Made by a program: the position numbers and the translations under genes. This document shows, piece by piece, positions 1-7,101 of a DNA stretch of 46,336 nucleotides. The notes under the pieces are model-generated. The model had not been told where the DNA came from and did no database searches. It saw only the letters and a list, made by a program, of their open reading frames with translations. The first letter of the stretch is position 1. The number at the start of each line of letters is the position of its first letter. This stretch comes from Tolypothrix sp. FACHB-123 (GTDB lineage Bacteria; Cyanobacteriota; Cyanobacteriia; Cyanobacteriales; Nostocaceae), in NCBI RefSeq assembly GCF_014697075.1, contig NZ_JACJRE010000059.1, positions 1-46,336 of the forward strand. The letters are read 5' to 3'.

Positions 1-386
1 AAGGGGAATGAAGGGGCTGCCGACGGCAGCCCCTTCATTCCCCCCTTAAAATGATTATCATTCTTGTTAATGGAATAGTTTATTTTCTGGAAGTCCCTTA
101 CTGCGGTTTTTGACTTTTTTTTACACGATAGAAGAAGTCGGCAGAAAGTTACAAAGAATGGCTGCCATGCTCCATCATACTCAGTAATCCCAACTTATAC
201 TCGTTAAAATACTGGCTATAATTTCCCTGAAAAATCTGCTTTTGTAACTCTCATCGGAAATTTCGGGAATTTTTTTAGTAGAATTAAACAGATTCGTTCA
301 GTATAAAATTTTCCGATTAGCTAGTCTGAAAATCAGTTTGCGGACAGTGAAGTAGTTACACAAGTTCACTAGATTATCAGAAAATT
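1..386. other. Gene-free left edge with palindrome and MITE-like right end
   Basis: No coding region is supported here. It holds a long perfect palindrome at 3-43 and, at about 68-100, a sequence matching the right end of the inverted-repeat element at 29742-29870. The rest is AT-rich leader of the deiminase gene. No clear Shine-Dalgarno sequence precedes the ATG at 387. Confidence 0.6.
3..43. repeat. Perfect 20-bp hairpin
   Basis: The arms at 3-22 and 24-43 are perfect reverse complements separated by one base, with GC-rich ends (GGGGAATG and CATTCCCC). The following CCTTAAAAT is a poor U-tract. It could be the terminator of a gene left of the window or an interspersed palindromic repeat. 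Confidence 0.8.
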
Positions 387-2384
387 ATGAGAACTTTATT
401 GCAAGTTGAAGATTTCAATGGTCGTAGCTCGCGCTCTAGAGAAAGTATTCGCGAATACGTAGAAGTTTTAGTTGTTGGTCAGCCATTGCAAGTATCTTTA
501 CAAAATCTCGCTCCGGCTAACACTAAATTTGTGAATTTAGAAACTCGCGGAGAAATTGAAATTTCATCTCATGGACAGTCTGAAATAGCAATTAAAACCC
601 TGATTCCTCTAGAACAAATTCCCGAAATTACTCTGAACGCCAGAACTTTTAGCGATGTATTAGAAGACCGTTCTTTACAAATCACCTTTCAAGATGATGC
701 TGGTCGTTTGTTGGGTCAAGTTCTCTTCAAGCTAACTTGTCTGCGGATTTGTTTAGATGTGGATGCAGATCGAGATGGCATTATTGAAGAAAATCATCCC
801 CATAAAGGAGATTGGCAATGGGGAATTAACGGTCATGGTGCAGTTTTATTAGTGAATAGCGATCGCGATACGGTTCATGCTGATGAACAGCACGATAGCG
901 AAGAAAACTATATCAGAGGACTGCTGGATCTCAAAGATTTTAGCTTTGCGATCGTTCGGAAAGTTGGTTTAAAAAATTTGCCTTCTGATTACGAACTTTA
1001 TTTGTCAGTTAACCGAGATACTGCTCAACGTATTCGCATTTATGACGAATTAGATAGAGATGGTTATGAGTTAATTGGGCCGGGACGAACAAAGGCCAAA
1101 ATTAGGAATACAGACCGCGATATTATCCTGGCTGTTGAGGGGTTGAGTTATCCCGATTACGATTTTGATGGCATAGTTGAGATTAGTTTAAATCTCTTGA
1201 AAGAAGGAAAAACTGTCTACAGCGATCGCGTAGTTTTTCGCGTCGCTCCTTGGATCATGACTCCTAATACTTTACCCCCAAAAACTGTGTATGTTTCGCG
1301 CTTATCTAAAGGATTTAACGCAGAATTTATTGAGGAGTTAAGAAAAGTTGTCGCCCAAGCTAACGCCCAACTAGATATTGTTCCTTATGAGTTTCATCAG
1401 GACGATCCTTGGATGCAAGACGAAATTGAAATTGGTTACGCTCAAGCACCAGGACACCTGATGCATGTAGTATTTGATTCACCACGCGATCGCGGATTAG
1501 TTCATTTTCCCAAACGCAAACTTTTAGGAATTGACTTTGGTTATGTCACGCGCAAAAGCCAGCGCGAAGCCACAAAATTAGACTCTTTTGGGAATTTAGA
1601 AGTTTCTCCCCCAGTCACAGTCAAAGGCGTTCATTATCCTTTTGGTCGCATGATATTTGGCGGAACTCGTAAAGAAATAATCCACGAACAACCGCGACGG
1701 ATGTTAAAAGTTTTGCGAGACTTTCTCTATGGTCAAAAAATTCAAGCACCATTGGAAATTTTTTCTGACTGGCTAAGTGTCGGACACATTGATGAATTTA
1801 TGACTTTTGTACCTGCACCTACCCAGAAAGGATTTAAGCTACTTTTAGCCAGTCCTGACAAATGTTATGAAATTCTCAACCGCCTACGCAATGAAGGACA
1901 TTCTCAGGTATTGTTGCGCCAAGGAAAACAACTTTTTAATCAGCCTGCTGATATTAGCGTGGCAGCTATTCTCGATAATCAAGAATTAACTAGTCAGAAC
2001 CAGCGATTTCAAGAATACATTAATTGGAATCGAGAAGTTTTGCAAGAGCAATTAGAGTTAGGCGATGAAGACATTATCCACATCCCAGGTTTATTTGCAG
2101 ATGATGGCTATGGGCGAGCAGAAACTTTTTTCCCCAACATGGTAAACGCCATCGTGCTCAATCAACATCTGGGTATTCCCAAACCATTTGGCCCCAAAGT
2201 CAATCAAGAATGTCAATTTGAAGCTTATGTCAAAGGTCTTTTAGAACCCTTGGGTTTAGTTTGTCACTTTATCGATGATTGGAATCCTTATTTTCGCGCT
2301 AGAGGAGAAATTCATTGCGGTACCAATACCCGCAGACAACCTTTTGCTCAAAAATGGTGGGAGATTGAGCCAATAGAATCTTAA
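387..2384 (+). CDS. Protein-arginine deiminase (PAD) family protein
   Basis: This 665-residue protein matches the peptidylarginine deiminase family, which hydrolyses arginine side chains to citrulline and ammonia. All catalytic signatures are visible. They are DPWMQDEIEIGY with Trp342 and the substrate-binding Asp345, GHIDEF with His467 and Asp469, and CGTNTRRQPF near the C-terminus with the nucleophile Cys644. These sit almost exactly where mammalian PAD4 has D350, H471, D473 and C645, so the length and order of the whole fold are conserved. The N-terminal half is the beta-rich, immunoglobulin-like part of PADs. It contains acidic DxDxDG-type clusters (around residues 128-136) that could bind calcium. 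There is no signal peptide, so it should be cytoplasmic. The ATG is preceded by no obvious ribosome site, and no operon partner is visible. Confidence 0.93.
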   Translation: MRTLLQVEDFNGRSSRSRESIREYVEVLVVGQPLQVSLQNLAPANTKFVNLETRGEIEISSHGQSEIAIKTLIPLEQIPEITLNARTFSDVLEDRSLQITFQDDAGRLLGQVLFKLTCLRICLDVDADRDGIIEENHPHKGDWQWGINGHGAVLLVNSDRDTVHADEQHDSEENYIRGLLDLKDFSFAIVRKVGLKNLPSDYELYLSVNRDTAQRIRIYDELDRDGYELIGPGRTKAKIRNTDRDIILAVEGLSYPDYDFDGIVEISLNLLKEGKTVYSDRVVFRVAPWIMTPNTLPPKTVYVSRLSKGFNAEFIEELRKVVAQANAQLDIVPYEFHQDDPWMQDEIEIGYAQAPGHLMHVVFDSPRDRGLVHFPKRKLLGIDFGYVTRKSQREATKLDSFGNLEVSPPVTVKGVHYPFGRMIFGGTRKEIIHEQPRRMLKVLRDFLYGQKIQAPLEIFSDWLSVGHIDEFMTFVPAPTQKGFKLLLASPDKCYEILNRLRNEGHSQVLLRQGKQLFNQPADISVAAILDNQELTSQNQRFQEYINWNREVLQEQLELGDEDIIHIPGLFADDGYGRAETFFPNMVNAIVLNQHLGIPKPFGPKVNQECQFEAYVKGLLEPLGLVCHFIDDWNPYFRARGEIHCGTNTRRQPFAQKWWEIEPIES

Positions 2385-2424
2385 TTAAGCTAATGCGCGT
2401 CTAGATTGCATAATTACTAATAAG

Positions 2425-2487
2425 GGCTGTTAACTGTTGACAGTTGACTGTTGACTGTTAATTGTCATTTGTCAACAGCCCTCACAA
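2425..2487 (+). terminator. STRR hairpin after the deiminase gene
   Basis: Inverted arms AGGGCTGTTAAC and GTCAACAGCCCT enclose TTGACAG-type heptamer repeats about 40 bp after the stop codon. A foldback this long could end transcription or stabilise the mRNA. There is no T-tract, so a terminator role is tentative. Confidence 0.4.
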
Positions 2488-2672
2488 TGGATTGTGCAAC
2501 TTACAGCGAATTGCAAGTTGGTGAGGTACAGATAATCGTTAATTGTAGGGGCATTGGCACTGCCATGCCCCGAAGCGCTCATTTACCTGAAATATGCTGT
2601 AAAAGCAGAATAGCTTATCAACAGCAGACGAGGTGGTAGCCCACAAATCTGCATTTCCAGCCGGAGAATGGA

Positions 2673-2726
2673 AACCTCTTTCCTTCTGCCTTGTCATAAC
2701 AACAATTTTTAACACCAAGCTACTTA
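2673..2726. repeat. Direct repeat, left copy
   Basis: The segment from AACCTCTTTCCTTCTGCC to CAATTTTTAACACC and CTACTTA is repeated at 3592-3666. Only a few substitutions and an expansion of the CTTCTGC heptamer in the second copy separate them. The two copies bracket the 62-bp array and the small membrane-protein ORF. Confidence 0.8.
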
Positions 2727-2739
2727 AATATACGGAAAA

Positions 2740-2970
2740 GAGAAAGCAAACTCCAGTTTGAGAAAGCAATATCAGCTTTTACTTGCTAAATATACCGAAA
2801 TGAGAAAGCAAACTCCAGTTTGAGAAAGCAATATCAGCTTTTACTTGCTAAATATACCGAAATGAGAAAGCAAACTCCAGTTTGAGAAAGCAATATTAGC
2901 TTTTGCTTGCTAAATATACCGAAATGAGAAAGCAAACCTCAGTTTGAGAAAACAAATTGCGGTTTGAGAA
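2740..2970. repeat. 62-bp tandem repeat array
   Basis: GAGAAAGCAAACTCCAG recurs at 2740, 2802, 2864 and 2926, giving three full 62-bp units that are almost identical and a fourth that decays. Each unit contains GAGAAAGCAA twice and a small palindrome AAACTCCAGTTT. No reading frame across it looks coding. Confidence 0.9.
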
Positions 2971-3118
2971 CTAAATTCCCGTTAGCAGAAAGTTTTTTGT
3001 GTTTGAGATTGCCTTTACGGTTGAATATCCGTTGTGCCAGAATGCGATGGCGGAACGCCTGCTTTCGGCATTCGCCCTTTGGCGGCTTCTTGAGAATATC
3101 GCCTTCCTATTTATATAT

Positions 3119-3430
3119 ATGAATTTTTCTAAACGCAGTCCCACAGAAAACTTTGCCAGAGCAACTATTATTCTACTTTTGATTTCCGTTGTCGGTGCTA
3201 TTTTGTTTAATTGGCCAGACGAAATCAAAAAGGGGTTACTAGGTTTGTGGATTATTGTTCCACCTACATGGTTGTGGTTTGAATTTTGTTTCTTATTTGA
3301 GAAGGGAAAAGCCCCATTTTCTAATGATTTTGAGAAGTTCAAGTACGCTCAAGAACTTTCAAAGAACTTATGGTTGTCAATCTCAGCAATTCTGTTACTG
3401 ATATATTTCGGTAAGCTACCAGGTGTTTAG
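3119..3430 (+). CDS. Small hypothetical membrane protein, possibly 5'-truncated
   Basis: I do not recognise this protein. From the ATG at 3119 it has 103 residues with about three hydrophobic stretches (ILLLISVVGAILF, LLGLWIIVPPTWLWF, SISAILLLIYF), so an inner-membrane location is likely. The frame stays open upstream to a GTG at 2999. That extension is encoded by a palindromic interspersed repeat (GCGGAACGCC, TTTGGCGGCTTC) and is probably not original coding sequence. No good ribosome site precedes either start. The gene may have lost its 5' end when repeats invaded, or it may be intact and small. Confidence 0.45.
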   Translation: MNFSKRSPTENFARATIILLLISVVGAILFNWPDEIKKGLLGLWIIVPPTWLWFEFCFLFEKGKAPFSNDFEKFKYAQELSKNLWLSISAILLLIYFGKLPGV

Positions 3431-3498
3431 TATTTTTTCTAGCGACTGGATGCCCTATACTCGCGAAATCGCAGTTCTTTTAGGGATGGGGCGAGTTT

Positions 3499-3537
3499 AA
3501 AGGGACTTCCAACTAAAAAAATATGCCATCGCTATTT
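3499..3537. repeat. Left end of MITE-like element (partial copy)
   Basis: The sequence AGGGACTTCCAACTAAAAA followed by ATATGCCATCGCTATT matches the left end of the complete element at 29742-29870, where it reads AGGGACTTCCAAGTAAAAA. No right end follows, so this is a fragment. Confidence 0.65.
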
Positions 3538-3591
3538 AGGCAGGGGGTAGGGGAGCGATCGCATCTGGTGGTGTACGCCTGTCTCAATTAT

Positions 3592-3666
3592 AACCTCTTT
3601 CCTTCTGCCTTCTGCCCTCTGCCTTCTGCCTTGTCATAATGACAATTTTTAACACCGAGCTACTTA
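3592..3666. repeat. Direct repeat, right copy, with CTTCTGC STRR
   Basis: Second copy of the repeat at 2673-2726. It carries additional CTTCTGC/CCTCTGC heptamers, which shows the heptamer count changes independently of its flanks. Confidence 0.8.
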
Positions 3667-3709
3667 TTTAGATATGATTGCCCTATAGAGCGTGTTAGAC
3701 TCGCTTTCT

Positions 3710-4249
3710 TCAATCTTTAGGCTTGCAGGTTGATCGAGAAATGTGAAATAGTGCTTGTACTTCAGAGGTAGGTAAATGCCATAGTAACTCTGGCTTCCAT
3801 GTATCTGGGTCAAAGTTGGAGTTATGACCGCGTTTGTAAGCTGTTTGTAGTCTCTGCCAATCGCACTGTTGTAGATTTGGCATTTGTTTCCTCATCATTC
3901 GCAACAGTCCCAACCCTAGCAGCAGGTTAAATACATTAAACTTAGCTCCTAATAAAAATGCCTGTACTTCTAACTCACCTATGGAATCTGTACCATAGCC
4001 TGTCAGGGTATGAACGCCGTCATGCAATTGTTTACGGCGGGAGCCAGTGGTGAAAGGTTGCAAATTGTGTTCGTTAAGAAACTCTACCCAAGTTCTACCA
4101 AAAGTACCTGGAGGTAAAGTCCGCAATTTTTCTATATCAACAATTTGGGGAACACTCAGCCCTTGTGCGTCACTAATGCGATCTATCAAATTCAAAAACT
4201 GTTGTAAACGAGGAGCAGGATTTGAAGAATTACTAGCAGCTTGCATCAT
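3710..4249 (-). CDS. Coq4 family protein
   Basis: This 179-residue protein belongs to the Coq4 family. The signature zinc motif HDxxH-x11-E is exact: His76, Asp77, His80 and Glu92 (HDGVH then GELE). The preceding LPPGTFG and WVEFLNEHNL and the following AFLLGAKFNVFNLLLGLGL, which could contact membrane lipid or quinone, also fit. In eukaryotes Coq4 is needed for ubiquinone synthesis and binds a quinone-like lipid. Cyanobacteria make plastoquinone rather than ubiquinone, so the role here is open. The gene is divergent from the P450 with a 396-bp gap that holds a perfect inverted repeat. Confidence 0.85.
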   Translation of the reverse strand: MMQAASNSSNPAPRLQQFLNLIDRISDAQGLSVPQIVDIEKLRTLPPGTFGRTWVEFLNEHNLQPFTTGSRRKQLHDGVHTLTGYGTDSIGELEVQAFLLGAKFNVFNLLLGLGLLRMMRKQMPNLQQCDWQRLQTAYKRGHNSNFDPDTWKPELLWHLPTSEVQALFHISRSTCKPKD

Positions 4250-4645
4250 ATTACAAATAGTTAAAATTCTAAATAAGCTTGATTGGCTTCTGGTTTGCTC
4301 TGTTGAGGTATCACAATTTTAAACAGCAATTCTTCCAAGCCGGATGTAGAGAAAGTCATGATTTTATCCATGACTTTCGTCTGATTGATTTTTGTACCTC
4401 ATGTTTGCTCTATCAAGCGATCGCTAACTATCTAGAATCGTAAGTAATTCCACTACGTAAAGTTAAGCGATTGTTGACTACATTGAGAATGCGCAGATTT
4501 TCGGGAACAGTGAACTCTGCGTTCCCTTACACTTCTTTGGTATGAGAATAAGTATTTCTGCTAATAAATCTTTCTTTTTGATGAGGAATTATATTGCTGA
4601 GTACATTAACCTTCAAAAAGACAGATTAGTCTGGAGAATAACTGC
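4250..4645. other. Divergent promoter region of the coq4-like and P450 genes
   Basis: No gene is seen. It must carry the start signals of both flanking genes. The visible elements are an inverted repeat at 4351-4378, a HIP1-like GCGATCGC near 4419, and the ribosome site of the P450 (CTGGAGAATAACTGC before the ATG at 4646). Confidence 0.6.
4351..4378. promoter_or_regulatory. 10-bp inverted repeat, possible operator
   Basis: GAAAGTCATG (4351-4360) and CATGACTTTC (4369-4378) are perfect reverse complements separated by 8 bases. The repeat lies about 100 bp upstream of the coq4-like start and 270 bp upstream of the P450. No T-tract follows, so an operator is as likely as a terminator. No regulator can be assigned. 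Confidence 0.45.
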
Positions 4646-5989
4646 ATGACACAAGATATTGTTGAGTTATCAGCACCACCAATTAACTCAATAGTGGGAC
4701 ATTTAGTAGAATTGGGAGAAGATCCATTAGGTTTTCTGACTCGTTGCCGCGATTATGGTGATATTGTACCGTTACGCTTAGGATTAACACCTTGTTGTTT
4801 ACTCACCAATCCTGAATATATTGAAGAAGTTCTCAAAAATCGCGAAACTTTTATTAAAAGTCGAGGCTTTCGGGTATTAAAAACTCTACTAGGTGAAGGG
4901 TTGTTAACCGCAGAAGGAGAATCTTGGTTATCGCAGCGTCGTCTAGCTCAACCCGTATTTCACCAAAGGCGGATTAATGAATATGGGGAAACAATGGTAG
5001 AGTACACCAACCGCATGTTGCAGACTTGGCAAGATGGCGAAGTTCACGATATTCATGCAGATATGATGCGGCTGACTTTGGCGATTGTGATGAAGTGTAT
5101 TTTTAACACCGATGTCGATGCTGGTGAAACTAAAGTTGTTGCTAATGCTTTAGATGTAGCAATGCACTGGTTTGAAAGCAAGCGACGACAGAATTTTTTA
5201 GTTTGGGAATGGTTCCCCAGGCCGGAAAACATCCGCTATCGTGATGCTGTGGCGCAAATGGATGCAGCTATTTATCAACTAATTAGCGATCGCCGTCAGA
5301 GTGGTGAAAAAACTAACGATTTGCTTTCTATGCTGATGGAAGCACGGGATGAAGAAACCCAGGAACAAATGGACGACAAGCTGCTGCGAGATGAAGTAGC
5401 AACCTTAATGCTGGCAGGTCATGAAACCACCGCTAATACTTTATCCTGGACATGGATGCTGTTATCGCAACATCCAGAAGTTCAAGAAAAACTCTTAGCA
5501 GAGTTAAACCAAGTTCTCCAAGGAAACTTACCCACGATCCAAGATTTATCTCGCTTACCTTACACCCAGCAAGTAATTAAAGAATCTATGCGGTTGTATC
5601 CTCCAGTTTCCCTCATAGGACGAGAAGCTGTGCAAGATACCACAATTGGCGACTATGAAATTGCCCAGGGAACAACAATTATGATTAGTCAGTGGGTAAT
5701 GCATCGCCATCCTCAATACTTTCCCGATCCCGAAGTTTTTCAACCAGAACGGTGGACAGAAGAATTTGAGAAGCAATTACCCAGAGGTGTATATTTTCCT
5801 TTTGGTGATGGCCCCCGTATTTGTATTGGTAAGGGGTTTGCACAAATGGAAGCTGCTTTATTATTAGCTACCATCGCCCAACGCTTCCAAATTGAATTAG
5901 TCCCAGGGTTCCCAATTATCCCCCAACCCTCAATTACACTCCGCCCAGAATACGGGATTAAGGTCAAGATTAAGCAAATTAGCAATTAA
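4646..5989 (+). CDS. Cytochrome P450
   Basis: This 447-residue heme monooxygenase has all the landmark motifs. They are the I-helix AGHETT (Ala257-Thr262) for oxygen activation, the K-helix ExxR pair ESMR (Glu313, Arg316), the PERW segment, and the heme loop FPFGDGPRICIG with the cysteine ligand Cys393. It has no hydrophobic membrane anchor, so it should be soluble and would need ferredoxin or another reductase, none of which is in the window. The sequence resembles the CYP4/CYP102-like clade of bacterial P450s that hydroxylate fatty acids or terpenoids, but the substrate cannot be read from sequence. The GGAG at about 4634 supports the chosen start. Confidence 0.95.
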   Translation: MTQDIVELSAPPINSIVGHLVELGEDPLGFLTRCRDYGDIVPLRLGLTPCCLLTNPEYIEEVLKNRETFIKSRGFRVLKTLLGEGLLTAEGESWLSQRRLAQPVFHQRRINEYGETMVEYTNRMLQTWQDGEVHDIHADMMRLTLAIVMKCIFNTDVDAGETKVVANALDVAMHWFESKRRQNFLVWEWFPRPENIRYRDAVAQMDAAIYQLISDRRQSGEKTNDLLSMLMEARDEETQEQMDDKLLRDEVATLMLAGHETTANTLSWTWMLLSQHPEVQEKLLAELNQVLQGNLPTIQDLSRLPYTQQVIKESMRLYPPVSLIGREAVQDTTIGDYEIAQGTTIMISQWVMHRHPQYFPDPEVFQPERWTEEFEKQLPRGVYFPFGDGPRICIGKGFAQMEAALLLATIAQRFQIELVPGFPIIPQPSITLRPEYGIKVKIKQISN

Positions 5990-6461
5990 TACTATTGTTG
6001 ACGGTTAACGGTTGATGGTTGACGGTTGACGGTTGACGGTTGACGGTTGACGGTTGACGGTTGACGGTTGACGGTTGACGGTTAACTGTTAACTACTTGA
6101 AATTCCAGAAGAATCTTTTGATAGATTACTTTTCAACCACAGAAGCACAAAAGAAAGTTACGCGGGTTTCCCAAGTTGTAGTAACTGGCGTGAAGCAGAG
6201 AGAAAAAACAAATTTTCTGGTTTATTGGGAAAGATTTGATAACTTTTAAAACATCCTCTATTAACCGTTAACAGTCAACAGCAAACAGCTAAAACCGATA
6301 TTTTTCACAACCGAAATATGATTGCCATATTAGCAATATTTGACATTATATTTTATTTTATTAACCATTTATTTTATACCTCTTAACCTAAGATATTTAA
6401 GTTAAAGCTGATGCATCAAATCTCTCAACATCATTCCTACTAATCTTAGGAGTATTATTCG
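5990..6461. other. Intergenic region with heptamer array and PEP-CTERM gene leader
   Basis: No gene is seen. It begins with the TTGACGG array. Near 6260-6285 it has CCGTTAACAGTCAACAG, which is the complementary sense of the same heptamers and could pair with them. It ends in the leader of the PEP-CTERM gene. TTGACATTATATTTT near 6339 is a possible -35 with an AT-rich -10 region, but no convincing spacing was found. Confidence 0.5.
5998..6093. repeat. TTGACGG heptamer tandem repeat (STRR)
   Basis: Nine perfect TTGACGG units lie at 6019-6081, flanked by degenerate units (TTAACGG, TTGATGG and TTAACTG). Such short tandemly repeated repetitive sequences are typical of heterocystous cyanobacteria. 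The array lies just downstream of the P450 stop codon. Confidence 0.95.
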
Positions 6462-7013
6462 ATGAAATCAGCTAAAAACTTAGTTGTTGCTACTATGGCA
6501 ACCGCTATATCTATTGTTGCTATTGGCGCTGCTCAACCAACACAAGCTGCAATTATTAATTACAAGTTCAAAGTAGATGCTACATCAGGAAATAATCCTG
6601 GTAGATATTTTGGGTCTTTTCGTTATGATGACTCAACTTTAACCAATACAGGTCTGGAAACTATCGGAGTGGAAAACGGATTAGCTCTGAATTTTAATTA
6701 TTTGGGTAAGAATTATACAGAAAAAGATGATTTTGATTTTGACTCTTTCCCCATTCTTACTTTTAACAATGGTGCGCTTCAGGGATTAAGCTATTTTGTG
6801 GCTGACAAGTTTGCGATCGCATCTGATAATCTCAATAACCCCAATGAAGGTGGAAACAGATTTTATCTGCTGAACCAATCTGTCAATGCAACACAGGTAG
6901 GTACAGTTAGCTATCAAGTACCCGAACCACTGACTGTTGGCGGAACTGCGATCGCAACTTTAATGGGATTATGGATGAAACGCAAAAAAAAAGCTACAAA
7001 ACTTGCAGCTTAG
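6462..7013 (+). CDS. PEP-CTERM sorted exported protein
   Basis: This 183-residue protein starts with a Sec-type signal peptide (hydrophobic VVATMATAISIVAIGAA followed by QPTQA, cleavage near residue 29). It ends with a PEP-CTERM sorting tail: Pro-Glu-Pro at residues 154-156, a hydrophobic helix (TAIATLMGLW) and a basic end KRKKK. Proteins with this tail are handled by exosortase and are usually linked to the cell surface or extracellular polysaccharide. The central part is beta-rich, has no recognisable catalytic motif, and resembles the generic bodies of cyanobacterial PEP-CTERM proteins. AGGAG lies about 10 bases before the ATG. The gene converges on phoX and shares a terminator region with it. 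Confidence 0.9.
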   Translation: MKSAKNLVVATMATAISIVAIGAAQPTQAAIINYKFKVDATSGNNPGRYFGSFRYDDSTLTNTGLETIGVENGLALNFNYLGKNYTEKDDFDFDSFPILTFNNGALQGLSYFVADKFAIASDNLNNPNEGGNRFYLLNQSVNATQVGTVSYQVPEPLTVGGTAIATLMGLWMKRKKKATKLAA

Positions 7014-7028
7014 TTATCTAGAGAAATT

Positions 7029-7089
7029 CGAGAATATCTCGTTTTTAACTCAAAGCAAAATCCCCGTCTAGTTATAGAACGGGGATTTT
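7029..7089. terminator. Convergent terminator pair
   Basis: CGAGAATATCTCG followed by TTTTT lies at 7029-7046. Next comes a stronger hairpin, AAAATCCCCGT (7057-7067) facing ACGGGGATTTT (7079-7089), whose A and T flanks let it work in both directions. It separates the PEP-CTERM gene from the opposing phoX gene. Confidence 0.85.
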
Positions 7090-7101
7090 CGCTAATTTTT
7101 G

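Larger units (their letters stand above)
2385..3118. other. Repeat-rich intergenic region
   Basis: The short frames here are judged non-coding. The region contains a hairpin of STRR-type sequence at about 2425-2485 (AGGGCTGTTAAC facing GTCAACAGCCCT) just after the deiminase. It also has a GGGGCAT/ATGCCCC palindrome near 2549-2573, one copy of a direct repeat (2673-2726), a 62-bp tandem array (2740-2970) and a palindromic interspersed repeat at about 3040-3105. Confidence 0.6.

Noticed and set aside
2451-2769. Two short frames over the STRR and GGGGCAT palindrome
   Set aside because: They are made of interspersed repeat sequence and have no family resemblance.
3885-4322. 91-codon plus-strand frame opposite the coq4-like gene
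   Set aside because: Shadow of the Coq4-family gene, whose zinc motif is exact on the minus strand.
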